This document shows positions 31,187 through 40,567 of a DNA stretch of 64,000 nucleotides, one piece after another. Numbering within the stretch: position 1 is the first letter of the stretch; every line of letters starts with the position of its first letter. The notes beneath the pieces are model-generated. The model was not told the DNA's origin and made no database searches. It worked only from the letters and a program-made list of their open reading frames with translations. Both the position numbers and the translations under genes were made by a program. This DNA is from Pseudomonas sp. CC120222-01a (GTDB lineage Bacteria; Pseudomonadota; Gammaproteobacteria; Pseudomonadales; Pseudomonadaceae), in assembly GCF_003097235.1 (NCBI RefSeq), contig NZ_QEQQ01000021.1:1-64000 (forward strand), written 5' to 3'.

Positions 31187-31641
31187 AGCTGTGGGTGCTG
31201 CGCCACGGCGAAGCGGAGCCACGCGCCAACACCGACGCTGAGCGGCGCCTGACCGGCCATGGCCGCGAGCAGGTGCTGCACAGTGCGGCCCGACTGCTTG
31301 GCCAGCCGTTGCAGGCGATCATTGCCAGCCCGTATGTACGCGCACAACAGACGGCGGCCCTGGTGCATGACACCCTGGGCTTCGCCGAGCCCGTGCGCAC
31401 CGTGCCGTGGCTGACGCCTGACAGCGACGTGCGGCAGGTGATCGGTGAAATCGAGCGCCTGGGCCTGGAGCATGTGTTGCTGGTCAGCCACCAGCCACTG
31501 GTGGGGTCGCTGGTCGGCATGCTCGAGCATGGCCATGTGCAGCAGCCGGCGCCCATGAGCACCGCCAGCCTGGCGGAGCTGGAAGGCGACTGGCCGCTGG
31601 CAGGGCTGATGACCTTACGCGCGCTTAATTCGCCAGAGTGA
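31183..31641 (+). CDS. sixA: Phosphohistidine phosphatase SixA
   Basis: 152 residues of the histidine phosphatase superfamily. It starts at GTG with the LWVLRHGEAEP catalytic RHG motif, and has ASPYVRAQQTA and VSHQPLVGSLVG for the second histidine. SixA in E. coli removes phosphate from histidine-phosphotransfer (HPt) domains. GTGA overlap with the DUF4389 gene suggests translational coupling. Confidence 0.93.
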   Translation: MKLWVLRHGEAEPRANTDAERRLTGHGREQVLHSAARLLGQPLQAIIASPYVRAQQTAALVHDTLGFAEPVRTVPWLTPDSDVRQVIGEIERLGLEHVLLVSHQPLVGSLVGMLEHGHVQQPAPMSTASLAELEGDWPLAGLMTLRALNSPE

Positions 31642-31647
31642 CCGCAA

Positions 31648-31671
31648 GCAACTGGCATTTTTGCCAGTTGC
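31648..31671. other. Perfect stem-loop after sixA
   Basis: GCAACTGGCA and TGCCAGTTGC form a 10-bp stem around TTTT. It starts 7 bp after the sixA stop and has no T-run after it, so it is more likely an mRNA-stabilising or attenuating stem than a full terminator. Confidence 0.5.
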
Positions 31672-31739
31672 CAGCCATTTGGATCCAACGGATGCTTGGC
31701 GCCAGGTTGTTCAGCAGATGACAGGGCAGGGAGCGTTGA

Positions 31740-32126
31740 ATGAGCGGGTTGATGCACGAGCTGTTGCGCTCTCTGGATCTGCAACCAACGATCGAAGCCG
31801 TACAGCGTGACAACCGTCTCGATTTCGCCCAGTACGCCCTGTTGCGCGAGGCCGCCGACGCCAAGTTCCATCACCTGATGAGCAGAGTCCGTAACACGGT
31901 TGAGCAGCGCCCCATGGACAACCTGCTGGTCGAGCAGGACCTGCACGAACTGCAGCAGTCCTGCATACGCATGTCCCACCTGCTGCAGACCAGCTGCCTG
32001 GCCCTGCGCCGACTGCAACTCGATGTCCATGACCAACGCCTGGCCCGTGAGGCGCTGGAAAGCCAGATTGCCTACATGCAAGCCTGCCTGCGCCGCTCGC
32101 TGGCCAGTTTCGACGAGTCGGCATGA
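31740..32126 (+). CDS. Hypothetical all-helical protein
   Basis: 128 residues with no signal peptide and no family I recognise. The composition is rich in L, Q, R, A and E. Two long amphipathic helical stretches (about 20-55 and 62-120) suggest a coiled-coil or four-helix fold. AGGGAG lies 8 nt before the ATG. It follows sixA and precedes two alpha/beta hydrolase genes. Codon use resembles its neighbours. Confidence 0.65.
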   Translation: MSGLMHELLRSLDLQPTIEAVQRDNRLDFAQYALLREAADAKFHHLMSRVRNTVEQRPMDNLLVEQDLHELQQSCIRMSHLLQTSCLALRRLQLDVHDQRLAREALESQIAYMQACLRRSLASFDESA

Positions 32127-32218
32127 CCTGATTGCCCTTGGCGATGACATTTACAGACGTTGCCGAGTGCCGGCGTGATGCCGACAATGAGCCATCATCC
32201 CCGTCCGGACCAGGCGCC

Positions 32219-33007
32219 ATGTCGCAGCAGATCTTCTTCGCCCATGCCAACGGTTTTCCCTCGGCCACCTACGGCAAGCTGTTCGCTGCCCTGGCGCCGG
32301 ATTATCAGGTCAGTCATCTGGCTCAGCACGCCCATGACCCGCGCTTTCCGGTGGACGATAACTGGCAGCAGCTGGTTGACGAACTGCTGCATCACCTGGC
32401 GCAGCAGGCGGCGCCGGTGTGGGGCGTCGGCCATTCGCTGGGGGGCGTGTTGCACCTGCACGCCGCCTTGCGCCGGCCCGAGCTGTATCGAGGCGTGGTG
32501 ATGCTCGACTCACCGGTATTGACCCGTGCAGACCAGTGGCTGCTGCGCACCGCCAAGCGCTTTGGCTTCATCGACCGCATCACACCGGCTGGCCGTACCC
32601 TGGGGCGGCGCGAAGCCTTTGCCGACCGTGACAGCGCGCGCGTCTACTTTGCCAGCAAGTCGCTGTTCCGCCACTTCGACCCGGATTGCCTGGAAGCCTA
32701 CCTCGAACATGGCCTGCAAGCGGACGAAGAGGGCTTGCGCCTGCGCTTCGACCCGGCCACGGAGATCAGCATCTACCGCAATATCCCGCACGCCAGCCCG
32801 GCGCCTGCGCGCCAGTTGCAGGTGCCCTTGGCGATGGTGCGTGGCGAGCGCAGCAACGTCATCCGCCGCCACCATACCCTGGCGGTGCGCGGCATGCCGC
32901 GGGGCGAATACCATAGCGTGCCGGGCGGGCACATGTTCCCGCTGGAACGGCCGACCGACACGGCCAGCCTGATCAAGGGCCTGTTCGACCGCTGGAGCCA
33001 GGCATGA
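32219..33007 (+). CDS. Alpha/beta hydrolase, first of a pair
   Basis: 262 residues. Oxyanion-side motif FFAHANGFPSATY, nucleophile GVGHSLGGVLHLHAA (Ser in GHSLGG), and the C-terminal histidine in VPGGHMFPLERP are present. Substrate unknown. The ATG at 32219 (MSQQIFFAHANG) is chosen; the frame runs 29 codons further upstream without a ribosome site. Its stop overlaps the next hydrolase start (ATGA). A similar pair occurs at PA1621/PA1622 of P. aeruginosa. Confidence 0.87.
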   Translation: MSQQIFFAHANGFPSATYGKLFAALAPDYQVSHLAQHAHDPRFPVDDNWQQLVDELLHHLAQQAAPVWGVGHSLGGVLHLHAALRRPELYRGVVMLDSPVLTRADQWLLRTAKRFGFIDRITPAGRTLGRREAFADRDSARVYFASKSLFRHFDPDCLEAYLEHGLQADEEGLRLRFDPATEISIYRNIPHASPAPARQLQVPLAMVRGERSNVIRRHHTLAVRGMPRGEYHSVPGGHMFPLERPTDTASLIKGLFDRWSQA

Positions 33008-33858
33008 GCGCGCAGGTCGAGGAAGTGCGCTTGAACCTGGGCCACATCGAGCTGGCCGCGCACCTGTTCGGCCCGGAGGATGGCCTGCCGGTGATCGCCC
33101 TGCACGGCTGGCTGGACAACGCCAACAGCTTCTCGCGCCTGGCCCCCCGGTTGAAGGGCCTGCGCATCGTCGCCCTCGATCTGGCCGGGCACGGTTATTC
33201 CGAGCATCGCCCATTGGGCGCGGGGTATGCCTTGGCCGATTACGCCCACGATGTGCTGCGGGTGGCCGAGCAACTGGGCTGGCAGCGTTTTGCCCTGCTC
33301 GGGCATTCGTTGGGCGCGATCATTTCGGTGCAAGTGGCGGGTGCCTTGCCAGACCGGGTCAGCCACCTTGCCCTGATCGACGGTGTCATTCCCCCGACCG
33401 GCGCCGAGCAGGATGCCGGTGAGCGCCTGGGCATGGCCCTGCAGGCCCAACTGCGGCTCGATGGCAAGCGCAAGTCCGTTTACCCGACCCTGGAGGAGGG
33501 CGTGCAGGCGCGCATGAAGGGCATGGTCGCGGTCAGCCGCGAAGCCGCCGAGCGCCTGGCCCAACGTGGCCTGATGCCGGTGCCCGGTGGTTACAGCTGG
33601 CGCAGCGACAGCCGCTTGACCCTGCCATCGCCAGTGCGCCTGAGCCAGGCCCAGGCCATGGCCTACGTGCGGCGAGTGAGCTGCCCGGCCAGCCTGGTGG
33701 TGGCGGCCGACGGCATGCTGGTGCGCCACACCGAACTGCTGGAGCAGCTACCCTTTGAGCAGACTGTGTTGCCCGGAGGGCATCACCTGCACCTGAATGA
33801 CGAAGAGGGCGCGGCCCTTGTCGCAGACTGTTTCAATCGCTTCTTTGGCTTTGCTTGA
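33004..33858 (+). CDS. Alpha/beta hydrolase, second of a pair
   Basis: 284 residues. VIALHGWLDNANSF (HGW oxyanion motif), LDLAGHGYSEHR, nucleophile LLGHSLGAIISV and a C-terminal LPGGHHLHLND histidine are present. The helical cap lies at about 150-215. It resembles serine hydrolases such as esterases or haloalkane-dehalogenase-like enzymes; substrate unknown. Coupled to the previous hydrolase gene. Confidence 0.88.
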   Translation: MSAQVEEVRLNLGHIELAAHLFGPEDGLPVIALHGWLDNANSFSRLAPRLKGLRIVALDLAGHGYSEHRPLGAGYALADYAHDVLRVAEQLGWQRFALLGHSLGAIISVQVAGALPDRVSHLALIDGVIPPTGAEQDAGERLGMALQAQLRLDGKRKSVYPTLEEGVQARMKGMVAVSREAAERLAQRGLMPVPGGYSWRSDSRLTLPSPVRLSQAQAMAYVRRVSCPASLVVAADGMLVRHTELLEQLPFEQTVLPGGHHLHLNDEEGAALVADCFNRFFGFA

Positions 33859-33908
33859 CTTGCACCGGACAAGTGTCGAGGCTTGGCGGGTTGAACAGGG
33901 AGACAACC

Positions 33909-33971
33909 ATGCAACTGCCAGACATCCTGGAGCTTCAACCCGGCGCGCCGCGCCGCATGGGCCGCCGATGA
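33909..33971 (+). CDS. Possible 20-residue leader peptide before the DUF4892 gene
   Basis: An ATG at 33909 with GGGAGA 4-5 nt upstream opens a frame of 20 codons (MQLPDILELQPGAPRRMGRR). Its TGA overlaps the DUF4892 ATG as ATGA. The good ribosome site and exact overlap suggest it is translated and carries ribosomes to the next gene. It may instead be the remnant of a longer gene. No family recognised. Confidence 0.4.
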   Translation: MQLPDILELQPGAPRRMGRR

Positions 33972-34762
33972 GCGCCCCCGTTTCCATGCGTACTGCCATC
34001 GCCACCTGCCTCCTGCTGGCCAGCCCCTTGCTGTGGGCCGGCAGCCTGCCCGTGCCGGTGGACGCCAAGGTGGTCGACCAGCGCCCGGCCGTGGAGCAGG
34101 AGCGGGTCTATCCCATGGGCCCGCTGCGCAAGATCAGCGGCCGCCTGCGTGTCGAAGACAAGATCGAAAGCCGTGGCCAGGTCAGTTCGGTCACCTACGA
34201 GCTGCCGGTCGAGCGCAGCGCCCGTGAAGCCTTCACCAGCGCCCGCGAGGCGCTGCAGCATGACGGTGGCTATCCGTTGTTCTGGTGCCAGGGCCGCGAT
34301 TGCGGCGAAGCTAGCCTGTGGGCCAACGACGTGTTTGCCAATGCCCGGTTGAACGGCGGTGACGAGCAGCAGGCGTTCATCCTGCTGCGCCGCTCGGCCG
34401 AGGAGGCCGACACCCTGGTTGCGCTGTACAGCGTCACCCGTGGCAACCGCCGCGCCTATCTGCATGTGGAAGAATTCGTCGCCAGCAGCCCGCTGGGCGA
34501 GATACTGCCGACCGCCGCCACGGTGCTGCGCGAAATGCGCGACACCGGCAAGCTCGACTACCCTGACCTGGCTGCACCGCAGGACAGCTGGGTGACCTTG
34601 CTGGCGCGCAGCCTGAACCTCGACAGCACCTTGCGCGCGAGCCTGAGTGGCGCCCAGGCCGAGGCCTGGCGCGAGCAACTGGTCAAGGCCGGTGTGCGTG
34701 ATGGCCGCCTCGAAGTCGGCACTGCGCCCACCGATGGCCTGCATCTGGAACTGATTCGTTGA
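33968..34762 (+). CDS. DUF4892 domain protein, secreted
   Basis: 264 residues with a signal peptide (about 1-28, ending LLWAGS). The body has SGRLRVEDKIESRGQVSSV and a CQGRDCGEA disulfide-type pair typical of DUF4892 proteins. The C-terminal half contains an OmpA-like or LysM-adjacent type alpha/beta fold (VREQLVKAGV-like region) of unknown role. The start is fixed by the ATGA overlap with the short upstream frame; ATG at 33986 is possible. Followed at once by the PerM-type gene. Confidence 0.78.
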   Translation: MSAPVSMRTAIATCLLLASPLLWAGSLPVPVDAKVVDQRPAVEQERVYPMGPLRKISGRLRVEDKIESRGQVSSVTYELPVERSAREAFTSAREALQHDGGYPLFWCQGRDCGEASLWANDVFANARLNGGDEQQAFILLRRSAEEADTLVALYSVTRGNRRAYLHVEEFVASSPLGEILPTAATVLREMRDTGKLDYPDLAAPQDSWVTLLARSLNLDSTLRASLSGAQAEAWREQLVKAGVRDGRLEVGTAPTDGLHLELIR

Positions 34763-34774
34763 GTGAGCGTCACC

Positions 34775-35821
34775 ATGGCCAACAATGACCGCCTGCTGAT
34801 CCAGATTCTGCTGCTGGCGCTGCTGGGTGCCGCCCTGTGGGTCATGGCACCGTTCATCTCCGCGCTACTATGGGGGGCCATCCTGGCGTTCGCCAGCTGG
34901 CCGCTGATGCGCCTGCTGACGCGTGTGCTGGGGGGGCGTGAAACCCTGGCCGCCAGCCTGCTGACCACGGCCTGGATCCTGATCGTTGCCTTGCCGCTGG
35001 TGTGGCTGGGCTTCAACCTGGCCGACCACATCCGCGACGCCACCGCCTTTGTGCGTGACGTGCAGGTCGATGGCCTGCCCGATGCACCGGACTGGCTGGG
35101 CGGCATTCCCTTCGTGGGTGAGCGCCTGGTCAGTTGGTGGCAATCCCTCGATCAGCAAGGTGCGGCCCTGCTGCAGTCGATGAAGCCGTACCTGGGGCAG
35201 GTCGGCAACTGGCTGCTGGCGCGCAGCGCGCAGATCGGCAGCGGAGTACTGGAGCTGACGCTGAGCCTGGTGTTCGTGTTCTTCTTCTATCGTGACGGGC
35301 CGCGGCTGTCGGCTTTCGTGCTGCGGCTGCTGAACCGGCTTGTGGGCGAGCGGGCCGATTACTACCTGGAGCTGGTGGCCGGTACGGTCCAGCGGGTGGT
35401 GAACGGTGTGATCGGCACGGCGGCAGCCCAGGCGCTGCTGGCACTGATCGGGTTCCTGATTGCCGGAGTGCCTGGGGCGATCGTCTTGGGCCTGGTGACC
35501 TTCATGCTCAGCTTGATCCCGATGGGGCCACCGCTGGCATGGATCCCGGCGACGGGCTGGCTGGTGTGGAAGGGCGAATACGGCATGGCGGTATTCCTCG
35601 GTATCTGGGGCACCTTCGTCATCAGCGGCGTGGACAACGTGCTCAAGCCCTACCTGATCAGCCGCGGCGGCAACCTGCCGCTGGTCATCGTGCTGCTGGG
35701 TGTGTTCGGCGGCTTGCTGGCATTCGGCTTTATCGGCCTGTTCATCGGGCCGACTCTGCTGGCGGTCGGTTACAGCCTGCTGCTGGACTGGAGCCGTAAC
35801 GCCGGGCAACCCCAGCAGTAA
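34775..35821 (+). CDS. AI-2E/PerM family permease
   Basis: 348 residues; inner-membrane protein with about seven hydrophobic helices, paired at 10-50, then 60-85, a long one around 150-180, and a C-terminal cluster 200-345. The family signature appears in FVFFFYRDGPRL and LGLVTFMLSLIPMGPPLAWIPA. Family members export autoinducer-2-like molecules or Na+; the substrate here is unknown. A GTG four codons earlier (34763) abuts the DUF4892 stop and is an alternative start. Confidence 0.85.
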   Translation: MANNDRLLIQILLLALLGAALWVMAPFISALLWGAILAFASWPLMRLLTRVLGGRETLAASLLTTAWILIVALPLVWLGFNLADHIRDATAFVRDVQVDGLPDAPDWLGGIPFVGERLVSWWQSLDQQGAALLQSMKPYLGQVGNWLLARSAQIGSGVLELTLSLVFVFFFYRDGPRLSAFVLRLLNRLVGERADYYLELVAGTVQRVVNGVIGTAAAQALLALIGFLIAGVPGAIVLGLVTFMLSLIPMGPPLAWIPATGWLVWKGEYGMAVFLGIWGTFVISGVDNVLKPYLISRGGNLPLVIVLLGVFGGLLAFGFIGLFIGPTLLAVGYSLLLDWSRNAGQPQQ

Positions 35822-35828
35822 ACCTGCA

Positions 35829-35850
35829 CCGCCGCGAAGAGGCCGGCACA
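35829..35850. repeat. Single REP half-site
   Basis: CGCCGCGAAGAGGCCGGCACAG matches the arm of the doublets at 13418 and 62571 but has no inverted partner nearby. Confidence 0.55.
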
Positions 35851-35865
35851 GAAAACCTGTACTTT

Positions 35866-35890
35866 GATTTTTACGCATTCTTTATTCCCA
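35866..35890 (+). promoter_or_regulatory. Candidate KdpE operator and kdp promoter region
   Basis: A T-rich stretch (TTTTTACGCATTCTTTATTCC at 35868-35888, 21 nt, shown by its two halves TTTTTAC and TTTATTCC) lies about 90 bp before kdpF in an otherwise GC-rich gap. KdpE binds T-rich direct half-sites upstream of kdpFABC in E. coli. No clear -35/-10 was fixed. Confidence 0.35.
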
Positions 35891-35979
35891 TCCCCACCCC
35901 CTGATCTCGCCCCTTTACGCCCCTCCCTCGGACAATTCCTTCAAAGCGGTCAACACCGCACCACGGGGGAGTTCCACTC

Positions 35980-36069
35980 ATGTACATGCTCGACGGGTTG
36001 TCACTGCTACTGGCAGTGGCCTTGGCGGTTTACCTGCTGGTAGCGCTGCTGCGCGCCGATCGCAGCTAG
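35980..36069 (+). CDS. kdpF: Potassium-transporting ATPase subunit KdpF
   Basis: A 29-residue single-helix peptide (hydrophobic core LSLLLAVALAVYLLVALL) that stabilises the KdpABC complex in the inner membrane. It is often missed because of its size. GGGGGAG lies before the ATG. It stands 9 bp before kdpA, the usual first position in kdpFABC. Confidence 0.9.
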   Translation: MYMLDGLSLLLAVALAVYLLVALLRADRS

Positions 36070-36078
36070 GGAGCGGCC

Positions 36079-37773
36079 ATGCACAGTTACGATTACATGT
36101 TGCTAGTGGCTTTTTTCGCCATCGTGCTGCTGCCGGCACCCTGGCTCGGGCGTTTCTACTACAAGGTCATGGAAGGGCAGCGCACCTGGCTGACGCCCGT
36201 GCTGGGCCCGGTGGAGCAGGGCTGCTACCGCCTGGCTGGCGTGCGCGCCGACCAGGAGCAGAACTGGAAGCAGTACACCCTGGCGCTGCTGGCCTTCAAC
36301 CTGGCCGGCTTCCTGCTGCTGTTCAGCGTGCTGCTGCTGCAAGGCTACCTGCCACTCAACCCGCAGCACCTGTCCGGCCAGGAATGGTCGCTGGCCTTCA
36401 ACACAGCGGTGAGCTTCGTCACCAACACCAACTGGCAGGCCTACAGTGGTGAAGCGTCGGTCAGCTACCTGAGCCAGATGCTCGGCCTGACCGTGCAGAA
36501 TTTCGTCAGCGCCGCCACTGGCCTGGCCGTGCTGGTTGCGCTGTGCCGCGGCATCGCCCGCCGTTCCACCACCAGCCTGGGCAACTTCTGGGTCGACATG
36601 ACCCGCGCCACCCTCTACGGCCTGCTGCCGCTGTGCCTGCTGCTGGCGCTGCTGCTGGTGTGGCAGGGCGTGCCGCAGACCTTCGCCGACTACGCCCACG
36701 CCGTGACCCTGCAAGGCACCGACCAGACCATCCCGCTCGGCCCGGCCGCCAGCCAGATCGCCATCAAGCAGCTGGGCACCAACGGTGGTGGCTTCTTCGG
36801 CGTCAATTCGGCGCACCCGTTCGAAAACCCCACGGCCTGGAGCAACCTGTTCGAGGTGGCCTCGATCATCCTGATCCCGGTGGCGCTGGTGTTTACCTTC
36901 GGGCACTACGTCAAGGACCTGCGCCAGAGCCGCGCCATCCTCGCCTGCATGCTTGGCCTGTTCCTGCTGGGCGGCGCCACGGCGTTGTGGTCGGAATACC
37001 AGCCGAACCCGGCGCTGGAAAGCGCCCAGGTGCAGCAGAGCGCGCCCATGGAGGGCAAGGAGAGCCGCTTCGGCACCACCGGCTCGGTGTTGTGGACCGT
37101 GACCACCACAGCGGCCTCCAATGGCTCGGTCAATGCCATGCACGACAGCCTAAACCCGCTGACCGGCATGGTCGCGATGGTCAACATGATGGTCGGTGAA
37201 GTGATCTTCGGCGGTGTCGGCGCCGGGCTCTACGGCATGCTGCTGTTCGTGCTGATCGCCGTGTTCCTGGCCGGATTGATGATTGGCCGCACGCCAGAAT
37301 ACCTGGGCAAGAAGCTGCAAGCGCGGGAGGTGCAGCTGCTGGTGGCGACCTTGCTGGTGATGCCGGTGGGCGTGCTGGTGCTTGGCGCCATCGCCGCCAG
37401 CCTGCCAGGCCCGGCAGGTGCAGTGAGCAACCCGGGCGCCCACGGCTTCAGCCAGCTGCTGTACGCCTACACCTCAGGCACCGCCAACAACGGCTCGGCG
37501 TTCGCCGGCTTTGGCGCCAACACGGTGTACCACAACGTGATGATCGGCCTGGCCATGCTGATCGGCCGCTTCGGCTACATCCTGCCGATCCTGGCCCTGG
37601 CCGGCAGCCTGGCGGCGAAGAAGAGCGCGCCCCAGGGCAGCAACAGCTTCCCCACCCACGGCCCGCTGTTCGCCTGCCTGTTGCTGGTGACCATCCTGCT
37701 GGTCGGTGGCCTGACCTTCCTGCCGACCCTGGCCCTCGGGCCGATCGCCGAACAACTGAGCCTGGGTTTCTGA
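36079..37773 (+). CDS. kdpA: Potassium-transporting ATPase potassium-binding subunit
   Basis: K+-channel-like subunit of the high-affinity Kdp pump. The 564 residues hold about ten helices and four selectivity-filter repeats, recognisable in [49 protein letters not shown] and [13 protein letters not shown]. Second gene of kdpFABC. Confidence 0.97.
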   Translation: MHSYDYMLLVAFFAIVLLPAPWLGRFYYKVMEGQRTWLTPVLGPVEQGCYRLAGVRADQEQNWKQYTLALLAFNLAGFLLLFSVLLLQGYLPLNPQHLSGQEWSLAFNTAVSFVTNTNWQAYSGEASVSYLSQMLGLTVQNFVSAATGLAVLVALCRGIARRSTTSLGNFWVDMTRATLYGLLPLCLLLALLLVWQGVPQTFADYAHAVTLQGTDQTIPLGPAASQIAIKQLGTNGGGFFGVNSAHPFENPTAWSNLFEVASIILIPVALVFTFGHYVKDLRQSRAILACMLGLFLLGGATALWSEYQPNPALESAQVQQSAPMEGKESRFGTTGSVLWTVTTTAASNGSVNAMHDSLNPLTGMVAMVNMMVGEVIFGGVGAGLYGMLLFVLIAVFLAGLMIGRTPEYLGKKLQAREVQLLVATLLVMPVGVLVLGAIAASLPGPAGAVSNPGAHGFSQLLYAYTSGTANNGSAFAGFGANTVYHNVMIGLAMLIGRFGYILPILALAGSLAAKKSAPQGSNSFPTHGPLFACLLLVTILLVGGLTFLPTLALGPIAEQLSLGF

Positions 37774-37783
37774 GGAATCATCC

Positions 37784-39838
37784 ATGAACATGCCCATTCC
37801 TGAAGTGAAAGCCTCACACAGCGCCAAGGACCAGACCCGCTTCGCGGCCCTGTGGCGGCCGGCGCTGGTGCAGGCCTTCGTCAAGCTTGACCCGCGCCAG
37901 CTCAAACGGGCGCCGGTGATGCTGGTGGTCGCCCTGACGGCCATCCTCACCACCGCACTGTGCTTCGCCCCCGGCAATGGCGTCAGCACTGGCGTCGCCG
38001 CGCAGATTGCCCTGTGGCTGTGGTTCACCGTGCTGTTTGCCAACTTTGCCGAGGCCCTCGCCGAGGGCCGTGGCAAGGCTCGCGCCGACAGCCTCAAGGC
38101 CGGTAGCCAGGGGCTGACGGCACAGCGCCGCAAACGCGACGGCAGTTTCGAAAGCGTCGCGGCCACGGCACTGCGCAAGGACGATGTGGTACGCGTGGTG
38201 GCCGGCGAGATGATCCCCGGTGACGGCGAGGTGCTCGAAGGCATCGCGGCGGTCAACGAAGCGGCCATCACCGGCGAGTCCGCGCCGGTCATCCGCGAAT
38301 CTGGCGGCGACCGTTCGGCCGTCACCGGTAACACCCGGCTGGTCTCCGACTGGCTGCTGATCCGCATCACCAGCAACCCCGGCGAGTCTACCTTGGACCG
38401 CATGATCGCCCTGGTCGAAGGCGCCAAGCGGCAGAAGACCCCCAACGAAATCGCCCTCGACATCCTGCTGATCGGCCTGACCCTGATCTTCCTGATCGTG
38501 GTGGTGACCCTGCAACCGTTCGCCCATTTTGCCGGCGGCAGCCTGCCGCTGATCTTCCTCGCCGCGCTGCTGGTGACGCTGATCCCGACCACCATCGGCG
38601 GCCTGCTCTCGGCCATCGGCATCGCCGGCATGGACCGCCTGGTACGCCTTAACGTGATCGCCCGCTCCGGCCGCGCAGTGGAGGCAGCCGGCGACGTGCA
38701 TACGTTGATGCTCGACAAGACCGGCACCATCACCTTCGGCAACCGCCGCTGCAGCGCCCTGCATGCGGCCCCGGGCGTGACCGCCAAGGAGCTGGGGGAG
38801 GGTGCCTTGCTGGCGTCGCTGGCCGATGACACCGCCGAGGGCAAGTCGATTGTCGAATACCTGCGCCAGTTGCACGACTTCATCGAGCCGTCGCCCGGGC
38901 AGTACCAGGCCATTGCCTTCAGCGCCGAGTCGCGCCTGTCGGGCATCGACTTCCAGCAGCACCGCTACCGCAAGGGCGCTGTCGACGCCGTGCTGGCCTT
39001 CGTCGGCATGCAGCGCCTCGACCTGCCGGCCGCGTTGGCCCGTGAAGTGGAGCGGATCGCCCAGAGCGGCGGCACCCCGCTGCTGGTGTGCCTGGACAAG
39101 CGCCTGCTCGGCGTGATCCACCTCAAGGACGTGGTCAAGCCGGGCATCCGCGAGCGTTTTGCCGAGCTGCGCAAGCTGGGCATCCGCACGGTGATGGTGA
39201 CCGGCGACAACCCGCTGACCGCTGCGGCCATCGCCGCCGAAGCCGGCGTGGACGATGTGCTCGCCGAAGCCACCCCGGAGAAGAAACTGGCCCGCATCCG
39301 CCAGGAGCAGAACGACGGCCGCCTGGTGGCCATGTGCGGCGACGGCGCCAACGACGCCCCGGCGCTGGCCCAGGCGGACGTCGGCATGGCCATGAACGAT
39401 GGCACCCAGGCGGCGCGCGAGGCGGCCAACATGGTCGACCTGGACAGCGACCCCACCAAGCTGCTGGACGTGGTGCAGGTGGGCAAGGAACTGCTGGTGA
39501 CCCGGGGTGCCCTGACCACCTTCTCCATCGCCAACGACGTGGCCAAGTACTTCGCCATCCTGCCGGCGCTGTTCGCCGCCATCTACCCGCAGCTCGGTGT
39601 GCTCAACCTGATGCACCTGGCCAGCCCGCAGAGCGCGATCCTCTCGGCGATCGTGTTCAACGCGCTGATCATCATCGTGCTGATCCCGTTGGCCCTGCGC
39701 GGCGTGCGTGTGCAGGCGGCGAGTGCCGCGCACCTGCTGCGGCGCAACCTGCTGATCTACGGGCTGGGCGGCATCATCGTGCCGTTTGCCGGGATCAAGC
39801 TGATCGACCTGCTGCTCAATGCCTTGCACCTGGTCTGA
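37784..39838 (+). CDS. kdpB: Potassium-transporting ATPase ATP-binding subunit
   Basis: P-type ATPase that powers K+ uptake through KdpA. 684 residues; phosphorylation site Asp311 in [13 protein letters not shown], actuator TGESAPV, nucleotide-domain KGAVDAV, hinge [20 protein letters not shown]. Four N-terminal and three C-terminal helices surround these. 10 bp after kdpA. Confidence 0.97.
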   Translation: MNMPIPEVKASHSAKDQTRFAALWRPALVQAFVKLDPRQLKRAPVMLVVALTAILTTALCFAPGNGVSTGVAAQIALWLWFTVLFANFAEALAEGRGKARADSLKAGSQGLTAQRRKRDGSFESVAATALRKDDVVRVVAGEMIPGDGEVLEGIAAVNEAAITGESAPVIRESGGDRSAVTGNTRLVSDWLLIRITSNPGESTLDRMIALVEGAKRQKTPNEIALDILLIGLTLIFLIVVVTLQPFAHFAGGSLPLIFLAALLVTLIPTTIGGLLSAIGIAGMDRLVRLNVIARSGRAVEAAGDVHTLMLDKTGTITFGNRRCSALHAAPGVTAKELGEGALLASLADDTAEGKSIVEYLRQLHDFIEPSPGQYQAIAFSAESRLSGIDFQQHRYRKGAVDAVLAFVGMQRLDLPAALAREVERIAQSGGTPLLVCLDKRLLGVIHLKDVVKPGIRERFAELRKLGIRTVMVTGDNPLTAAAIAAEAGVDDVLAEATPEKKLARIRQEQNDGRLVAMCGDGANDAPALAQADVGMAMNDGTQAAREAANMVDLDSDPTKLLDVVQVGKELLVTRGALTTFSIANDVAKYFAILPALFAAIYPQLGVLNLMHLASPQSAILSAIVFNALIIIVLIPLALRGVRVQAASAAHLLRRNLLIYGLGGIIVPFAGIKLIDLLLNALHLV

Positions 39839-39848
39839 GGAGGCCATC

Positions 39849-40400
39849 ATGAACAGTTACGTACGCCCGGCGATGAGCCTGATCCTGCTGATGACGGTCG
39901 TCACTGGCGCGCTGTACCCGCTGGCGGTGACCGGGGTTGCCCAGCTGGCGTTCCCCGAACAGGCCAATGGCAGCCTGGTGCGCGATGAGCGCGGGCAGGT
40001 GCGGGGTTCGGCCTTGATCGCCCAGGATTTCCAGGGCGATGGCTGGTTCCACTCGCGGCCCTCGGCCGGGGCATTCGCCACCGTGGCCAGCAGCGCCAGC
40101 AACCTGGCACCGAGCAACCCGGCGCTGGCCGAACGGGTCAAGGGCGATGCTGCGGCACTGTACCAGGCGCAGTTGGGGCCGGTGCCGCAGGCCTTGCTGA
40201 CCACCTCGGGCAGCGGCCTCGACCCGCACTTGCCACCGCAAGCAGTGGCCTACCAGATTCCTCGGGTGGCAGCGGCGCGGCAGGTACCGGTGGAGCGCTT
40301 GCAAGCCTTGCTGGAAGAGGCCACCCTCCACCCATTGATCGGGCCACCGGTGGTCAATGTGCTGGCCTTGAACCAGGCACTGGAACAGCTGAGCCGCTGA
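39849..40400 (+). CDS. kdpC: Potassium-transporting ATPase subunit KdpC
   Basis: 183 residues with one N-terminal membrane helix and a periplasmic domain. It raises the ATP affinity of KdpB and completes the pump. Family blocks [20 protein letters not shown] and [13 protein letters not shown] are present. ATG at 39849 follows GAGGAGGCC. The kdpFABC segment ends here, and a REP doublet follows before kdpD. Confidence 0.95.
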   Translation: MNSYVRPAMSLILLMTVVTGALYPLAVTGVAQLAFPEQANGSLVRDERGQVRGSALIAQDFQGDGWFHSRPSAGAFATVASSASNLAPSNPALAERVKGDAAALYQAQLGPVPQALLTTSGSGLDPHLPPQAVAYQIPRVAAARQVPVERLQALLEEATLHPLIGPPVVNVLALNQALEQLSR

Positions 40401-40422
40401 TGCAAAGCTGCCCTCTATCTCT

Positions 40423-40537
40423 GTAGGAGCGGCCTTGTGTCGCGAAAGGGCTACAGAGCAGCCCCAGCACTTTCAGCAATGATGCTGAATGTCTGGGGCC
40501 GCTTTGCGGCCCTTTCGCGACACAAGGCCGCTCCTAC
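40423..40537. repeat. REP doublet between kdpC and kdpD
   Basis: Exact 29-bp inverted arms (40423-40451 and 40509-40537) carry GGAGCGGCCTTGTGTCGCGA. The centre has further small dyads (CAGCCCCAG, CTGGGGCCG). The same arm type recurs after kdpE, so kdpDE is bracketed. Confidence 0.88.
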
Positions 40538-40567
40538 AAGGCATGAATTGCCCCAGAAGGATGAAAC

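Noticed and set aside
29567-31222. A 551-codon minus-strand frame opposite gpsA
   Set aside because: Includes the REP-like arms of the 267-bp element and is antisense to gpsA.
37814-39850. A 678-codon minus-strand frame opposite kdpB
   Set aside because: Antisense to the P-type ATPase with all catalytic motifs; the translation is His/Gln/Asp-rich without domains.
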